A DNA stretch of 64,000 nucleotides, from assembly GCF_020731145.1 (NCBI RefSeq), contig NZ_JAJFZN010000005.1, forward strand, positions 124,001 through 188,000, read 5' to 3'. The notes beneath the pieces are model-generated. The model was not told the DNA's origin. It worked only from the letters and a program-made list of their open reading frames with translations, and searched no databases. Source of the DNA: Sneathiella sp. HT1-7 (GTDB lineage Bacteria; Pseudomonadota; Alphaproteobacteria; Sneathiellales; Sneathiellaceae). Position numbers and translations under genes: made by a program. This document shows, one piece after another, positions 26,834 through 35,015 of this stretch (the stretch's first letter is position 1; each line of letters starts with the position of its first letter).

Positions 26834-27214
26834 CTACTGAAAAGTTTTTAAGTAAGCGATAAGATTATCCCGATCACTTTCTTTTTTGAGGCCTGCGAAG
26901 CTCATCTTCGTGCCTTTGACGAGAGCTTTTGGCTTCTTCAGATATTCATTCAAAGTTGCTTCATCCCAAGTCAGATCTGCATTTTCCATGGCCTTTGAAT
27001 ATTTGTATCCTTCAGCGGAACCGGATTTTTTTCCTACAATGCCAAACAGGTTCGGGCCAATCTTGTTTTTGCCACCTTGTTCAATTGTGTGACATGCCTT
27101 GCATTTTTTAAAGACTTTCTCGCCTTTCGCTGCGTCGCCGTCTGCGAATGCCGAGGTCGCGGCAAGAGAGATAGCCAGAGAAACTCCTAAGGTTGCCAAT
27201 TTAGTCATTTTCAT
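26834..27214 (-). CDS. Cytochrome c, class I (c2/c550 type), periplasmic
   Basis: A 126-aa exported haem protein. The start ATG is preceded by AAAGGAAAAACC; an earlier in-frame ATG lies inside that ribosome-binding site and is rejected. The signal peptide ends TSAFA before DGDAAKG. The haem-binding motif is CKACH, and the axial methionine is in KGTKMSFAG. NKIGPNLFGIVGKKSG and the final LIAYLKTFQ are typical of soluble cytochrome c2/c-555-like electron carriers that shuttle between the bc1 complex and an oxidase. It is a single gene divergent from the DUF6969 gene. Confidence 0.95.
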   Translation of the reverse strand: MKMTKLATLGVSLAISLAATSAFADGDAAKGEKVFKKCKACHTIEQGGKNKIGPNLFGIVGKKSGSAEGYKYSKAMENADLTWDEATLNEYLKKPKALVKGTKMSFAGLKKESDRDNLIAYLKTFQ

Positions 27215-27460
27215 GGTTTTTCCTTTCACCATTTACTTGTAGGCATCGATATTTCGATGATGGAATAACATAGTTGGATTGGGTGGGATAGAGGCATAGT
27301 GTCGCGCTTGAAGTAATGGCTCAACACAATCCATCACCTTCTCGTGAAAGAGTGTTTCGCCGTGTTGTCCATCGTCTATATTGGCGGCGTAACAAGCGCT
27401 CCGGCGGTATTGAAATGGACTTATCGGATTCCGCTTGGTAATGGAGGAAGAGGGCATAGA

Positions 27461-28234
27461 ATGAACAAGATGAGTAATCTTGAAAATAATATAGCAAGTG
27501 GAATGATAAATACGTCAAAAGAATTACGCACCACATTGAGGGCATTGCCGCCGGAACGGCTTGCCCGGATGAATGCGGCAGCGGACGAAATTCTGGAATG
27601 CTACCGCGTCCTTAAAAAGGGCGATACGAATATCGTTGGCGAAATTCTGAAAGGGCAAGGGACATTCTATGAGTGGGACCACTACCCGGAAGGGGATGTC
27701 TATGACAGCGAGACCCATGCACAGTATTACTATCATGCACATCGTGAGGAAGAACATGGACATTTTCATACATTCCTACGCAAAAAAGGAATGAGTGAAG
27801 GTGTGTCGCCGGTGTCCTACGATGGGGATGCCGAATGGCCAACTGAAGAAGATGAAATTATCTGCCATTTGATTGCCATATCAATGGATAGTGCAGGTTT
27901 TCCTGTTGCGTTATTTACTACAAACCGCTGGGTGACCGGGGAGAACTGGTACGATAAGGCAGATGTCATCGACATGCTCGATGGATTTATTATTGATCAT
28001 TGCTCGCCGTCCTGGCCGGCAAACCGTTGGCTAACCGCTATGTTGGGGCTGTTTCGTCCGCAGATTGAGCAGCTGATAATCGCCCGTGATTTGAAAATCA
28101 ACGAGTGGCAATCAAAAAACCCTGATCTGGATGTGTTTGAGGATCGGGATCTAGAAATTACCAGTTACCTGAATATAACTGTTGAAGATCAGATCCGTGC
28201 CGTTAAAGAAGTCATTGAAGGGCGAATGGATTAA
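27461..28234 (+). CDS. DUF6969-like conserved hypothetical protein
   Basis: A 257-aa protein; the ATG follows GGAGGAAGAGGG, which supports this start over upstream readings. The middle contains AQYYYHAHREEEHGHFHTFLR, a cluster of His/Glu that looks metal-binding, and then HLIAISMDSAGFPVALFTTNRWVTGENWY. The N-terminal ERLARMNAAADEILECYRVL helix and the C-terminal PNRWLTAML..FRPQIEQLI stretch complete the family pattern, which I associate with DUF6969 in alphaproteobacteria. The function is unknown. It is followed 63 bp later by a DUF2336 gene on the same strand. Confidence 0.65.
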   Translation: MNKMSNLENNIASGMINTSKELRTTLRALPPERLARMNAAADEILECYRVLKKGDTNIVGEILKGQGTFYEWDHYPEGDVYDSETHAQYYYHAHREEEHGHFHTFLRKKGMSEGVSPVSYDGDAEWPTEEDEIICHLIAISMDSAGFPVALFTTNRWVTGENWYDKADVIDMLDGFIIDHCSPSWPANRWLTAMLGLFRPQIEQLIIARDLKINEWQSKNPDLDVFEDRDLEITSYLNITVEDQIRAVKEVIEGRMD

Positions 28235-28297
28235 GGAAATATTAATATAATTTGGCCAGAGTGAAGCTTCCTAATAACTTAAAACACTGGAGCCAAT

Positions 28298-29428
28298 GTG
28301 TCTAATAACGGTTCTTTAAGCCCTGCGGATGTCGAACGACTGCTTAACGATCGATCTGCCGCCGCGCGCGCGGAAACAGTTGAAAAGATCGCGGGTAGTA
28401 TGACAGACACGGGCTTCAGCGAGACAGAACGTCGCGAAGCCGAGGAAATATTCCGCATTCTTGTGAGTGATGCAGAAGTTCTAGTGCGCAAGACACTGGC
28501 GGAAACCTTAAAGTCGGTTCCTGATCTGCCGCACGATATTGCGAAGACATTGGCGAGCGATATCGCCGATGTAGCAACGCCTATGCTCAGCTTCTCTAGT
28601 GCACTCACCGATGAAGATCTATTTGACATCATAAGTTCAAAATCCGATTTGCATCAGATGGCGGTAGCGAGCCGTGAAGTCGTATCCGAAGCGGTTTCCG
28701 AAAAGCTGGCGGATAGTGGATCTGAAGATGTTGTGGCAACGCTTATGCAGAATGGTGGTGCAGAAATCTCCGATGCCACCTATGAAAAGGTGCTTGACCA
28801 GTTTGGCGAGAGCGAGAAGATACAGGCGCCAATGGCGCATCGGAGCAAATTACCGATTACGGTTACTGAGCGCTTAGTGACGATGGTGTCGGATAAGCTC
28901 CGTGAGCATTTGGTGACACATCACGAAATGTCCCCCGGCATGGCAACCGACCTCATTTTAGAAAGCCGTGAAAAGACTATGATCGGCTTTATCAAGGATG
29001 GCGCTAGCCATTCTGACCTTGTTGATCTGATTGATCAGCTTCATGAGAACAATCGTCTGACCCCGACAATTATCTTGCGGGCTCTTTGTGTTGGGGACGT
29101 TGATTTCTTTGAAACAGCCATGGCGAAATATTCGAATATCGCGGTTTCAAATGTGCATATTCTTGTGACTGATGCAGGCGGCAACGGGCTAAAACAGCTT
29201 TGCGAGAAATCCAATATCCCCGGCGGTTTGCAGCAAATCATGAGAGTTGGGCTGGATGTTGCCAATGAACTGGATTTCGACGGTACACCAGGAGATCGGG
29301 AGCGCTACCGCAATCAGGTTATCGAACGCGTTTTAACTCATTTCCAAGATGAGTTCGATGGCGAGAATGTCGACTACTTGATCGCTAAGCTGGGTAATAG
29401 TTCAGCTGCCGATAGTCAAGCTGCCTGA
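28298..29428 (+). CDS. DUF2336 domain protein
   Basis: A 376-aa protein starting with GTG, with GGAG 8 nt upstream. It consists of helical repeats of HEAT type: SPADVERLLNDRSAAARAETVEKIA, then LVSDAEVLVRKTLAETLKSVPDLPHDIAKTLASDIADVATPMLSFS, typical of DUF2336, which is frequent in alphaproteobacteria. The second half is also helical, with LVDQLHENNRLTPTIILRALCVGDV-like sequence. No catalytic motif or membrane segment is seen. A scaffold or protein-binding role is likely. An intrinsic terminator follows about 30 bp after the stop. Confidence 0.88.
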   Translation: MSNNGSLSPADVERLLNDRSAAARAETVEKIAGSMTDTGFSETERREAEEIFRILVSDAEVLVRKTLAETLKSVPDLPHDIAKTLASDIADVATPMLSFSSALTDEDLFDIISSKSDLHQMAVASREVVSEAVSEKLADSGSEDVVATLMQNGGAEISDATYEKVLDQFGESEKIQAPMAHRSKLPITVTERLVTMVSDKLREHLVTHHEMSPGMATDLILESREKTMIGFIKDGASHSDLVDLIDQLHENNRLTPTIILRALCVGDVDFFETAMAKYSNIAVSNVHILVTDAGGNGLKQLCEKSNIPGGLQQIMRVGLDVANELDFDGTPGDRERYRNQVIERVLTHFQDEFDGENVDYLIAKLGNSSAADSQAA

Positions 29429-29460
29429 CCTACCGCACAGACAATCAGAGTTCTGTATGA

Positions 29461-29489
29461 AACACCGCCACATTGGGCGGTGTTTTTTT
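29461..29489 (+). terminator. Intrinsic terminator after the DUF2336 gene
   Basis: AACACCGCC and GGCGGTGTT form a 9-bp stem with a 6-nt loop (ACATTG), followed directly by a run of seven T. The stop codon of the convergent thioesterase gene lies inside the T-run. Confidence 0.9.
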
Positions 29490-29976
29490 ATGATTTTCGC
29501 CGAATACCAATCACAGCGCCGGCTTGCTTCGGTAGAGGATCGCCCGCAAACTGGTCTTTATGTTTTTGCAGGTTTGTCTGCAAATTCTCCGGCATGGGCG
29601 CTGCTTTTGGCCCATCCTTTGTGCTTAGATGCATGATCATCTGCTCGGAAGTTGCGGCGAGGAAGCCTTTGTCGCGGTGGCGCATTTCCAGAAAAAGATG
29701 CATTCGCTTTTCGTCACAATCCAAGACCCGTACATACATGTTCAAAGCATCACCCTCATGTACCTCCTGGATATAAGTGACGTGCGTTTCCAGCACATAG
29801 ACGGTGCAGTTAGCTGATTGACGATACTCCCGGGTAAGCTCAATCTCATCGAGAAAGTCATCCAGAGCATGGTCGAATATCAACACGTAATATGCCACGT
29901 TCATGTGTTTATTGTGATCGATCCATTCTGGGCGGACAGTTTGCTCGTGGATCAGAGGCATGGAGGTTTCGTTCAT
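29488..29976 (-). CDS. Acyl-CoA thioesterase (4HBT hot-dog family)
   Basis: A 162-aa hot-dog-fold protein. WIDHNKHMNVAYYVLIFDHALDDFLDEI carries the hallmark Asp-His-x-x-His-Met-N of 4-hydroxybenzoyl-CoA-thioesterase-type enzymes, with the catalytic Asp20. ETHVTYIQEVHEGDAL and the RVLDCDEKRMHLFLEMRH strand follow. Carnitine- or betaine-catabolism thioesterases have this build, but the substrate cannot be told. It is divergent from the lactate dehydrogenase gene, about 100 bp apart. Confidence 0.87.
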   Translation of the reverse strand: MNETSMPLIHEQTVRPEWIDHNKHMNVAYYVLIFDHALDDFLDEIELTREYRQSANCTVYVLETHVTYIQEVHEGDALNMYVRVLDCDEKRMHLFLEMRHRDKGFLAATSEQMIMHLSTKDGPKAAPMPENLQTNLQKHKDQFAGDPLPKQAGAVIGIRRKS

Positions 29977-30080
29977 TATCAGTCCTTAATTCTTCTTCCT
30001 TTAAATGGACGGCAGGTTATATGATACTGTCAAAGAAAGTGGCTGACCACCCCAGTCGGCAGAGCAAAGAGGGAGCTATC

Positions 30081-31478
30081 ATGACGAGCAGACATCCGGA
30101 GATGGATCAGGTGATTTCCAAACTAATGGAAATTCTCGGGCCGCGCTGCTCAACTGCCGCTGCTGTTCGTGAACAGCATGGCAAGGACGAAAGCTGGCAT
30201 TTTCCAAAGGCACCGGACGTTGTCTGTTTTGCCAGAAGCACAGAAGAAGTCTCCCAGATTGTGTCTATCTGTGCTGCACATAAGGTCCCTGTAATACCTT
30301 TCGCGGCAGGCACCTCGTTGGAAGGGCATGTAAATGCTGTTTCAGGGGGTGTTTCGATTGACCTAAACGAAATGAACGAGATTTTACGGGTGAGTCCTGA
30401 AGATCTGGATTGCACGGTACAGCCGGGAGTTCGGCGCAAGCAACTCAACGAATATCTGCGCGATACCGGCTTGTTTTTTCCGATTGATCCGGGTGCGGAT
30501 GCTTCTATTGGCGGCATGGCGTCGACCCGGGCGTCGGGAACAAATGCGGTGCGTTATGGCACGATGCGGGAAAATATTCTTAGTCTTAAGGTGGTGCTCC
30601 CCGATGGGCGCGTCATCTCGACTGGTCACCGGGCCAAGAAGAGTGCCGCGGGCTACGATCTCACTAAACTCTATATCGGGTCGGAGGGGACGCTTGGCGT
30701 CATTACTGAAATTACGCTCAAGCTTTATGGAATTCCTGAAGCAATATCAGCGGCGACAGTCTCGTTCCCGGATATCGAAGGGGCCATTCAGAGCGTGATC
30801 CTGACAATCCAGAGCGGTATTCCAGTCGCGCGGATTGAATTGCTGGACGAAGTGCAGGTGGATGCGGTGAACCGCTATTCAAATCTCGATCTCACGGTGC
30901 AGCCAACGTTATTCCTTGAGTTCCATGGGAGTGATGCCTCCGTTAAGGAGCAGGCAGAGCAGGTGAGCACAATCTGCTCTGAGTTCGGTGCGCAAGGATT
31001 CAAATGGACGACACAGGCGGAAGAACGAAGCAAGCTCTGGCAAGCCCGTCATGATGCTGCCTATGCGGCGATGGCGCTTCGCAATGGCGCGCAGATTTGG
31101 GCAACGGATGTTTGCGTTCCCATTTCACGCCTTGCCGATTGTATTCTGGAGACCAAGAAGGATCTCGCCGACAGTTTCCTTGTGGCGCCTTTGGTTGGAC
31201 ATGTGGGGGATGGCAATTTCCATCTTTCCTTCGTCATCAAGAAGGAAAACCCTGAAGAACTGGAGGAAGCGGAACGGCTCAACAGCCGTCTGATCGAGCG
31301 GGCATTATCCATGGATGGCACCTGCACGGGGGAGCATGGCGTCGGCCTCGGCAAGAAGAAATATATGTATATGGAGCATGGGGAGGCCGTCGATGTTATG
31401 GCTGCGCTAAAACATGCGCTTGACCCGGATAACATTATGAACCCTGGTAAGATAATTCCAGACCGGGCAGCGGAATAA
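30081..31478 (+). CDS. FAD-linked oxidase, D-lactate dehydrogenase (cytochrome) type
   Basis: A 465-aa flavoprotein from the ATG preceded by AGAGGGAGC; longer in-frame readings run back into the neighbouring gene's promoter. The PCMH-type FAD domain shows VIPFAAGTSLEGHVNAVSGGVSIDL, IGGMASTRASGTNAVRYG, and GYDLTKLYIGSEGTLGVITE. The C-terminal cap ends in GEHGVGLGKKKYMYMEHG and LDPDNIMNPGKIIP. The order and length fit the D-lactate dehydrogenase/glycolate oxidase GlcD group that passes electrons to the respiratory chain. No GlcE or GlcF gene is adjacent, which favours D-lactate or a related 2-hydroxy acid. Confidence 0.9.
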   Translation: MTSRHPEMDQVISKLMEILGPRCSTAAAVREQHGKDESWHFPKAPDVVCFARSTEEVSQIVSICAAHKVPVIPFAAGTSLEGHVNAVSGGVSIDLNEMNEILRVSPEDLDCTVQPGVRRKQLNEYLRDTGLFFPIDPGADASIGGMASTRASGTNAVRYGTMRENILSLKVVLPDGRVISTGHRAKKSAAGYDLTKLYIGSEGTLGVITEITLKLYGIPEAISAATVSFPDIEGAIQSVILTIQSGIPVARIELLDEVQVDAVNRYSNLDLTVQPTLFLEFHGSDASVKEQAEQVSTICSEFGAQGFKWTTQAEERSKLWQARHDAAYAAMALRNGAQIWATDVCVPISRLADCILETKKDLADSFLVAPLVGHVGDGNFHLSFVIKKENPEELEEAERLNSRLIERALSMDGTCTGEHGVGLGKKKYMYMEHGEAVDVMAALKHALDPDNIMNPGKIIPDRAAE

Positions 31479-31519
31479 TTACGGATATCCAGCACGCAGT
31501 TTAAAGATTGATCCGCGAA

Positions 31520-32224
31520 ATGGTTTCTAACTCCCTGACAGTTATTGGTTTCGATGCCGATGACACCCTTTGGCAAAACGAATATTTTTTCCGCATGACG
31601 GAGGAAAAGTTTGCCGCGATGCTTAGCGACTTTGCCGAAAGCGACCATATAACAGAACGCCTGCTGGAGGCGGAGCGCCGAAACCTGGAATTCTATGGAT
31701 ATGGTATCAAGGGGTTTACTCTATCGATGATAGAGACGGCGATAGAAGTAACAGAGGACAAGGTGCCGGCCTCAGTGCTGCATGATATCTTGCGCACTGG
31801 ACGGGAAATGCTGCGCCATCCGGTTGAAACGCTGCCAAATGTTCGGGAAACCCTCTTGGAGTTGCAGGGCCGGTATCAGTTGGTACTGATTACCAAAGGT
31901 GACCTGTTCGATCAGGAGCGTAAGCTGGCCCAGTCAGGGCTTGGAGATCTCTTCGACGATGTTCAAATCGTTAGTGAGAAAAATCAGGATACTTATCAAC
32001 GAATTTTCAGTACAGCCGGGCGATCACCGCATGAAAGCATGATGGTGGGGAATTCACTTAAAAGCGATGTAATTCCGGTGATTGAGGCTGGTGGCGTTGG
32101 GGTTCACATTCCCCATGATTTAACCTGGGTGCATGAGCATGCGGAGCCGCCGGAGGGAAACTCCCGTTTCCATAGCATAGAACATCTTGGTGAACTGCCG
32201 GAGTTACTGATAAAGCTGACTTAG
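31520..32224 (+). CDS. HAD family hydrolase
   Basis: A 234-aa phosphatase-type protein. The start is an ATG at 31520. Motif I is GFDADDTLW with nucleophile and acid Asp two residues apart, motif II LITKGD, and the lysine/motif III part EKNQDTY and MMVGNSLKSDVIPVIEAG. The helical cap lies between motifs I and II. The substrate is unknown. It starts 41 bp after the FAD-linked oxidase; if cotranscribed, a role in clearing a phosphorylated hydroxy acid (for example phosphoglycolate) is imaginable, but the motif set does not single this out. Confidence 0.86.
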   Translation: MVSNSLTVIGFDADDTLWQNEYFFRMTEEKFAAMLSDFAESDHITERLLEAERRNLEFYGYGIKGFTLSMIETAIEVTEDKVPASVLHDILRTGREMLRHPVETLPNVRETLLELQGRYQLVLITKGDLFDQERKLAQSGLGDLFDDVQIVSEKNQDTYQRIFSTAGRSPHESMMVGNSLKSDVIPVIEAGGVGVHIPHDLTWVHEHAEPPEGNSRFHSIEHLGELPELLIKLT

Positions 32225-32237
32225 CGTTAGCGCAGAA

Positions 32238-33044
32238 CTACGGTGTGCATTCCTTGATCTTGAGCTTGTTGGGCAGGATGGTTTTGTTATCACCACATGC
32301 GGTGTCCAGCTGTTCCTGTTCCAATCCTGTCACATCTTCCAGATTCGCGCCGGAAAGATCGGCGCCCCAGAAGGACGTATTTGAGAGCCGAGCGCCTGAT
32401 AAAACAGTATTTGTCAAATGCGCGCGGTAAAAATTTGCGTGTCTCAGGTCTGTCTCTTCAAGGCGGGCATCCGTTAAATCTGCGCGAGTGAAATTTGCGT
32501 CGTTCAGTTCCGCCCTGGTCATAATAGCACCGGACAAGTTTGCCCGCTTGAAATTTACCTCTGTTACCTTGGCATTGCTAAAATTGGCATTCGTTAGATT
32601 GGCGCGTTTAAAGTAGGCCTTTCGGATATCAGCTTCCTGAAACTTTCCACCTTCCACGTCCGCGCTGTCAAAGTCTGCACTTCGTAAGTCTGTGCGCCGG
32701 AGGTTTGCATTGGTCATTTTGGCCTTTTCCATATCCGCATCCTGCAGGATAGCATACTCAAGATCGGCAGAGACAAGTGTTGCCTTCTCAAGATCGGACC
32801 GGCGCATGTCCGTTTCCGTTAGATTAGCCCGGCTGAGATTTATCTGTTTCAATACGGAATCGCGTAAATTCGCGCCCTTAAGATAAGATTCGCTGAAATC
32901 CTTATATTGCAGCTTTGCCCCTCGCAGGTCGCATCCACCGCAGCTCCCTGTTTCTGTCAGTTTTTTGATATCTTGACTTTCAAACGCACTCGCGCTGGCA
33001 ATTCCAACGAAAAGAATGATGGCGCTTAACATTGAGGCTCTCAT
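32238..33044 (-). CDS. Exported pentapeptide-repeat protein
   Basis: A 268-aa protein with a signal peptide (residues 1-20, ending SASA). Residues about 36-235 are a nearly continuous run of roughly 40 pentapeptide repeats of the A(D/N)Lxx type (ANLRD, ADLEY, ANLTN, ADLTD), which fold into a right-handed beta-helix. The C-terminal part GLEQEQLDTACGDNKTILPNKLKIKEC has two cysteines and is typical of periplasmic members; a CGGC pair sits before the repeats. DNA-gyrase-protecting pentapeptide proteins are cytoplasmic, so that role is unlikely. A scaffold role in the envelope is more plausible. Confidence 0.9.
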   Translation of the reverse strand: MRASMLSAIILFVGIASASAFESQDIKKLTETGSCGGCDLRGAKLQYKDFSESYLKGANLRDSVLKQINLSRANLTETDMRRSDLEKATLVSADLEYAILQDADMEKAKMTNANLRRTDLRSADFDSADVEGGKFQEADIRKAYFKRANLTNANFSNAKVTEVNFKRANLSGAIMTRAELNDANFTRADLTDARLEETDLRHANFYRAHLTNTVLSGARLSNTSFWGADLSGANLEDVTGLEQEQLDTACGDNKTILPNKLKIKECTP

Positions 33045-33132
33045 AAAGGACGCTCCCGCAATAATTTAGTCTCGACTTCACTTATGTCATGAATTAGTGG
33101 GTAATATGATGAATTCAATCTACCTCGATGTT

Positions 33133-33156
33133 TGACAGGATAAAATACGCCTGTCA
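33133..33156. promoter_or_regulatory. Inverted repeat, possible operator
   Basis: TGACAGG and CCTGTCA are perfect 7-bp arms 10 nt apart. The left arm overlaps a TTGACA-like -35 box reading toward the HAD gene at 33232. It lies in the 187-bp space between two divergent genes, where a regulator could act on both. Confidence 0.5.
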
Positions 33157-33231
33157 CTATTTAACAAAAGTAAGAATAAAATTCGGCGGTTGAATTATCT
33201 GTAATCGTCTTGCCAATAGGGAAAATTTCTA

Positions 33232-33873
33232 ATGATAAAAGCCATCCTGTGGGATTTCGGCGGTGTTTTGACAACGAGCCCGTTTGAGGCCTTTGCGCGT
33301 TTTGAAAAGGAACGGGGGCTGCCCAAGGATTTTATTCGGCGCATAAACTCGACGAATCCCGACAGTAACGCCTGGGCAAAATTTGAGCGCAGTGACGTGA
33401 CGATGGAAGAATTCGATAAACTGTTTGAATCGGAAAGTGGTGCTTTGGGGCATGCCATTCCGGGCACGGAAATTATTAAACTTCTCGCGGGTGATGTCCG
33501 GCCGAATATGGTCAATGCCCTCAAAATATGTGGCGAAAAATATAATTGTACTTGTCTGACGAATAACGTCGCCGCGGGCAAGGGTCCTGGTATGACCCGG
33601 GACGCCGCTGCGCAAGCGGAGGTCGCGAATGTTATGACAATGTTCCGGCAGGTGATAGAATCAAGTAAGATCGGTCTGCGCAAACCAGACCCACGTATCT
33701 ATGAGTATGCTTGCGAACAGATGGAAGTTATACCGGAGGAAGTTGTCTATCTTGATGACCTCGGTATTAATCTAAAGCCAGCTGCGGCGATGGGGATGAA
33801 GACGATAAAGGTTGTCAGCGAAGCGCAGGCCCTAGAGGACCTTTCCGCAGCAGCGAACGTCTCATTTGCCTGA
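33232..33873 (+). CDS. HAD-IA family hydrolase, epoxide-hydrolase N-domain-like phosphatase
   Basis: A 213-aa HAD protein. Motif I is ILWDFGGVLT: the nucleophile Asp8 is there, but the position two residues on, normally the acid/base Asp, is Gly. CLTNNVAAGKG is motif II, SSKIGLRKPDPRIYEYAC supplies the lysine, and YLDDLGINLKPAAAMGMKTI motif III. This set matches the phosphatase-like domain of soluble epoxide hydrolase and its bacterial stand-alone relatives. The Gly substitution is common in such DFGGV members and may alter the reaction. AGGG precedes the ATG by 10 nt. Confidence 0.88.
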   Translation: MIKAILWDFGGVLTTSPFEAFARFEKERGLPKDFIRRINSTNPDSNAWAKFERSDVTMEEFDKLFESESGALGHAIPGTEIIKLLAGDVRPNMVNALKICGEKYNCTCLTNNVAAGKGPGMTRDAAAQAEVANVMTMFRQVIESSKIGLRKPDPRIYEYACEQMEVIPEEVVYLDDLGINLKPAAAMGMKTIKVVSEAQALEDLSAAANVSFA

Positions 33874-33961
33874 CGGTCAACAATGGACTGGATTGTATGA
33901 TCTCAGCTCGTTTCTCTGTCATTTGTAAGGCAAGAAGGCTCGGGATGATGCCCTTCTGTCA

Positions 33962-34867
33962 TTAAAGTGTGGTGATAGCCGACCACCAGATTGAAGCCGT
34001 CAGCATGGACAAAGGCACGCCGAGGCCGATCATCAGAACTACGAGGTTCGGCTCGAGATCGTACTCCATTGCGATAATGCTGGCGCCTAGCATCGGAGGC
34101 ATGCCCATTTCCAGAATGGCGATTTTGGAGACTGGATCGCCTAGTCGCCCAATCAGCAAATACATTAATAAGATTGCCGCAGGAGCGACGAGCAAACGAA
34201 ACCCAAGTCCGAAGCTTAAGGCAATTAGTCTTCCGGAAAATCGATCAAACCTCAAGGAAAAGCCAACTGCTGCCAACGCCAATGGTGTGAGTGTTGCGGC
34301 TAGAGAATCAACGACATCGTTAATCCAGATTGGCCGATCCAGATGGTTGGTGGCGATGGCTAATACAACTGCAATAAAAGGTGGAAAGGTTACAATGCGG
34401 CGCATCACCAATTTAATGTCGAAGTTCCCTGAGCTGCATATCGTCGCAATTGAAATACCTACTATGGACAGGGCGAGGTAGGATCCGAACAGATCAATCA
34501 CCAGCCCTAAGCCAAGCCATTGCACTCCAGCCAGGGCGGATATCATCGGCAGTCCGACAAACGATGTGTTTCCCCAACCGGCGACCAATAAAAGAGCTCC
34601 AATCCGCTGCCGTGACCAGCCAAAAAACCGGGCAACCGGGAGAAAGATAACAATTGAGATTGCGACGCCGATCCAAGGCGACGCCGCAGCAAGCCACCAG
34701 TCTGAGCTAATCGAAACATCATGCAAACTTTTGAGTGCCGCAGCTGGCAGTGCGACATTGATTACCCAGCCACCAAGTGCTTTCGAAGCATTATCCGGAA
34801 GACGCCCAGACCATCCAAGTACCAAGCCAATACTCAGGCAAATTAAAATAAGTTCGATCTGTTGCAT
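33962..34867 (-). CDS. AEC family (auxin efflux carrier) transporter
   Basis: A 301-aa protein with ten hydrophobic helices in two halves. The N-terminal LILICLSIGLVLGWSGRLPDNASKALGGWVINVALPAAALKSL and the late EMGMPPMLGASIIAMEYDLEPNLVVLMIGLGVPLSMLT are the two broken-helix signatures of the AEC/bile-acid-sodium-symporter-like fold. Bacterial members export or import organic acids such as malate or malonate. No enzyme gene is coupled to it, so the substrate is open. Confidence 0.9.
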   Translation of the reverse strand: MQQIELILICLSIGLVLGWSGRLPDNASKALGGWVINVALPAAALKSLHDVSISSDWWLAAASPWIGVAISIVIFLPVARFFGWSRQRIGALLLVAGWGNTSFVGLPMISALAGVQWLGLGLVIDLFGSYLALSIVGISIATICSSGNFDIKLVMRRIVTFPPFIAVVLAIATNHLDRPIWINDVVDSLAATLTPLALAAVGFSLRFDRFSGRLIALSFGLGFRLLVAPAAILLMYLLIGRLGDPVSKIAILEMGMPPMLGASIIAMEYDLEPNLVVLMIGLGVPLSMLTASIWWSAITTL

Positions 34868-35015
34868 GATGAGTTTTTCTCAAAAATTCTCTATGTCGAA
34901 ACTCTTGTGTCATTACGAGGCGGAATAGGAAAACCGTTTTTTGGTGTACTCAGAAAAATTGGTTTATTCACCCTTCTGGCGCTGAGAGTTATTATTCGGT
35001 CCAAAATCCGACCAG

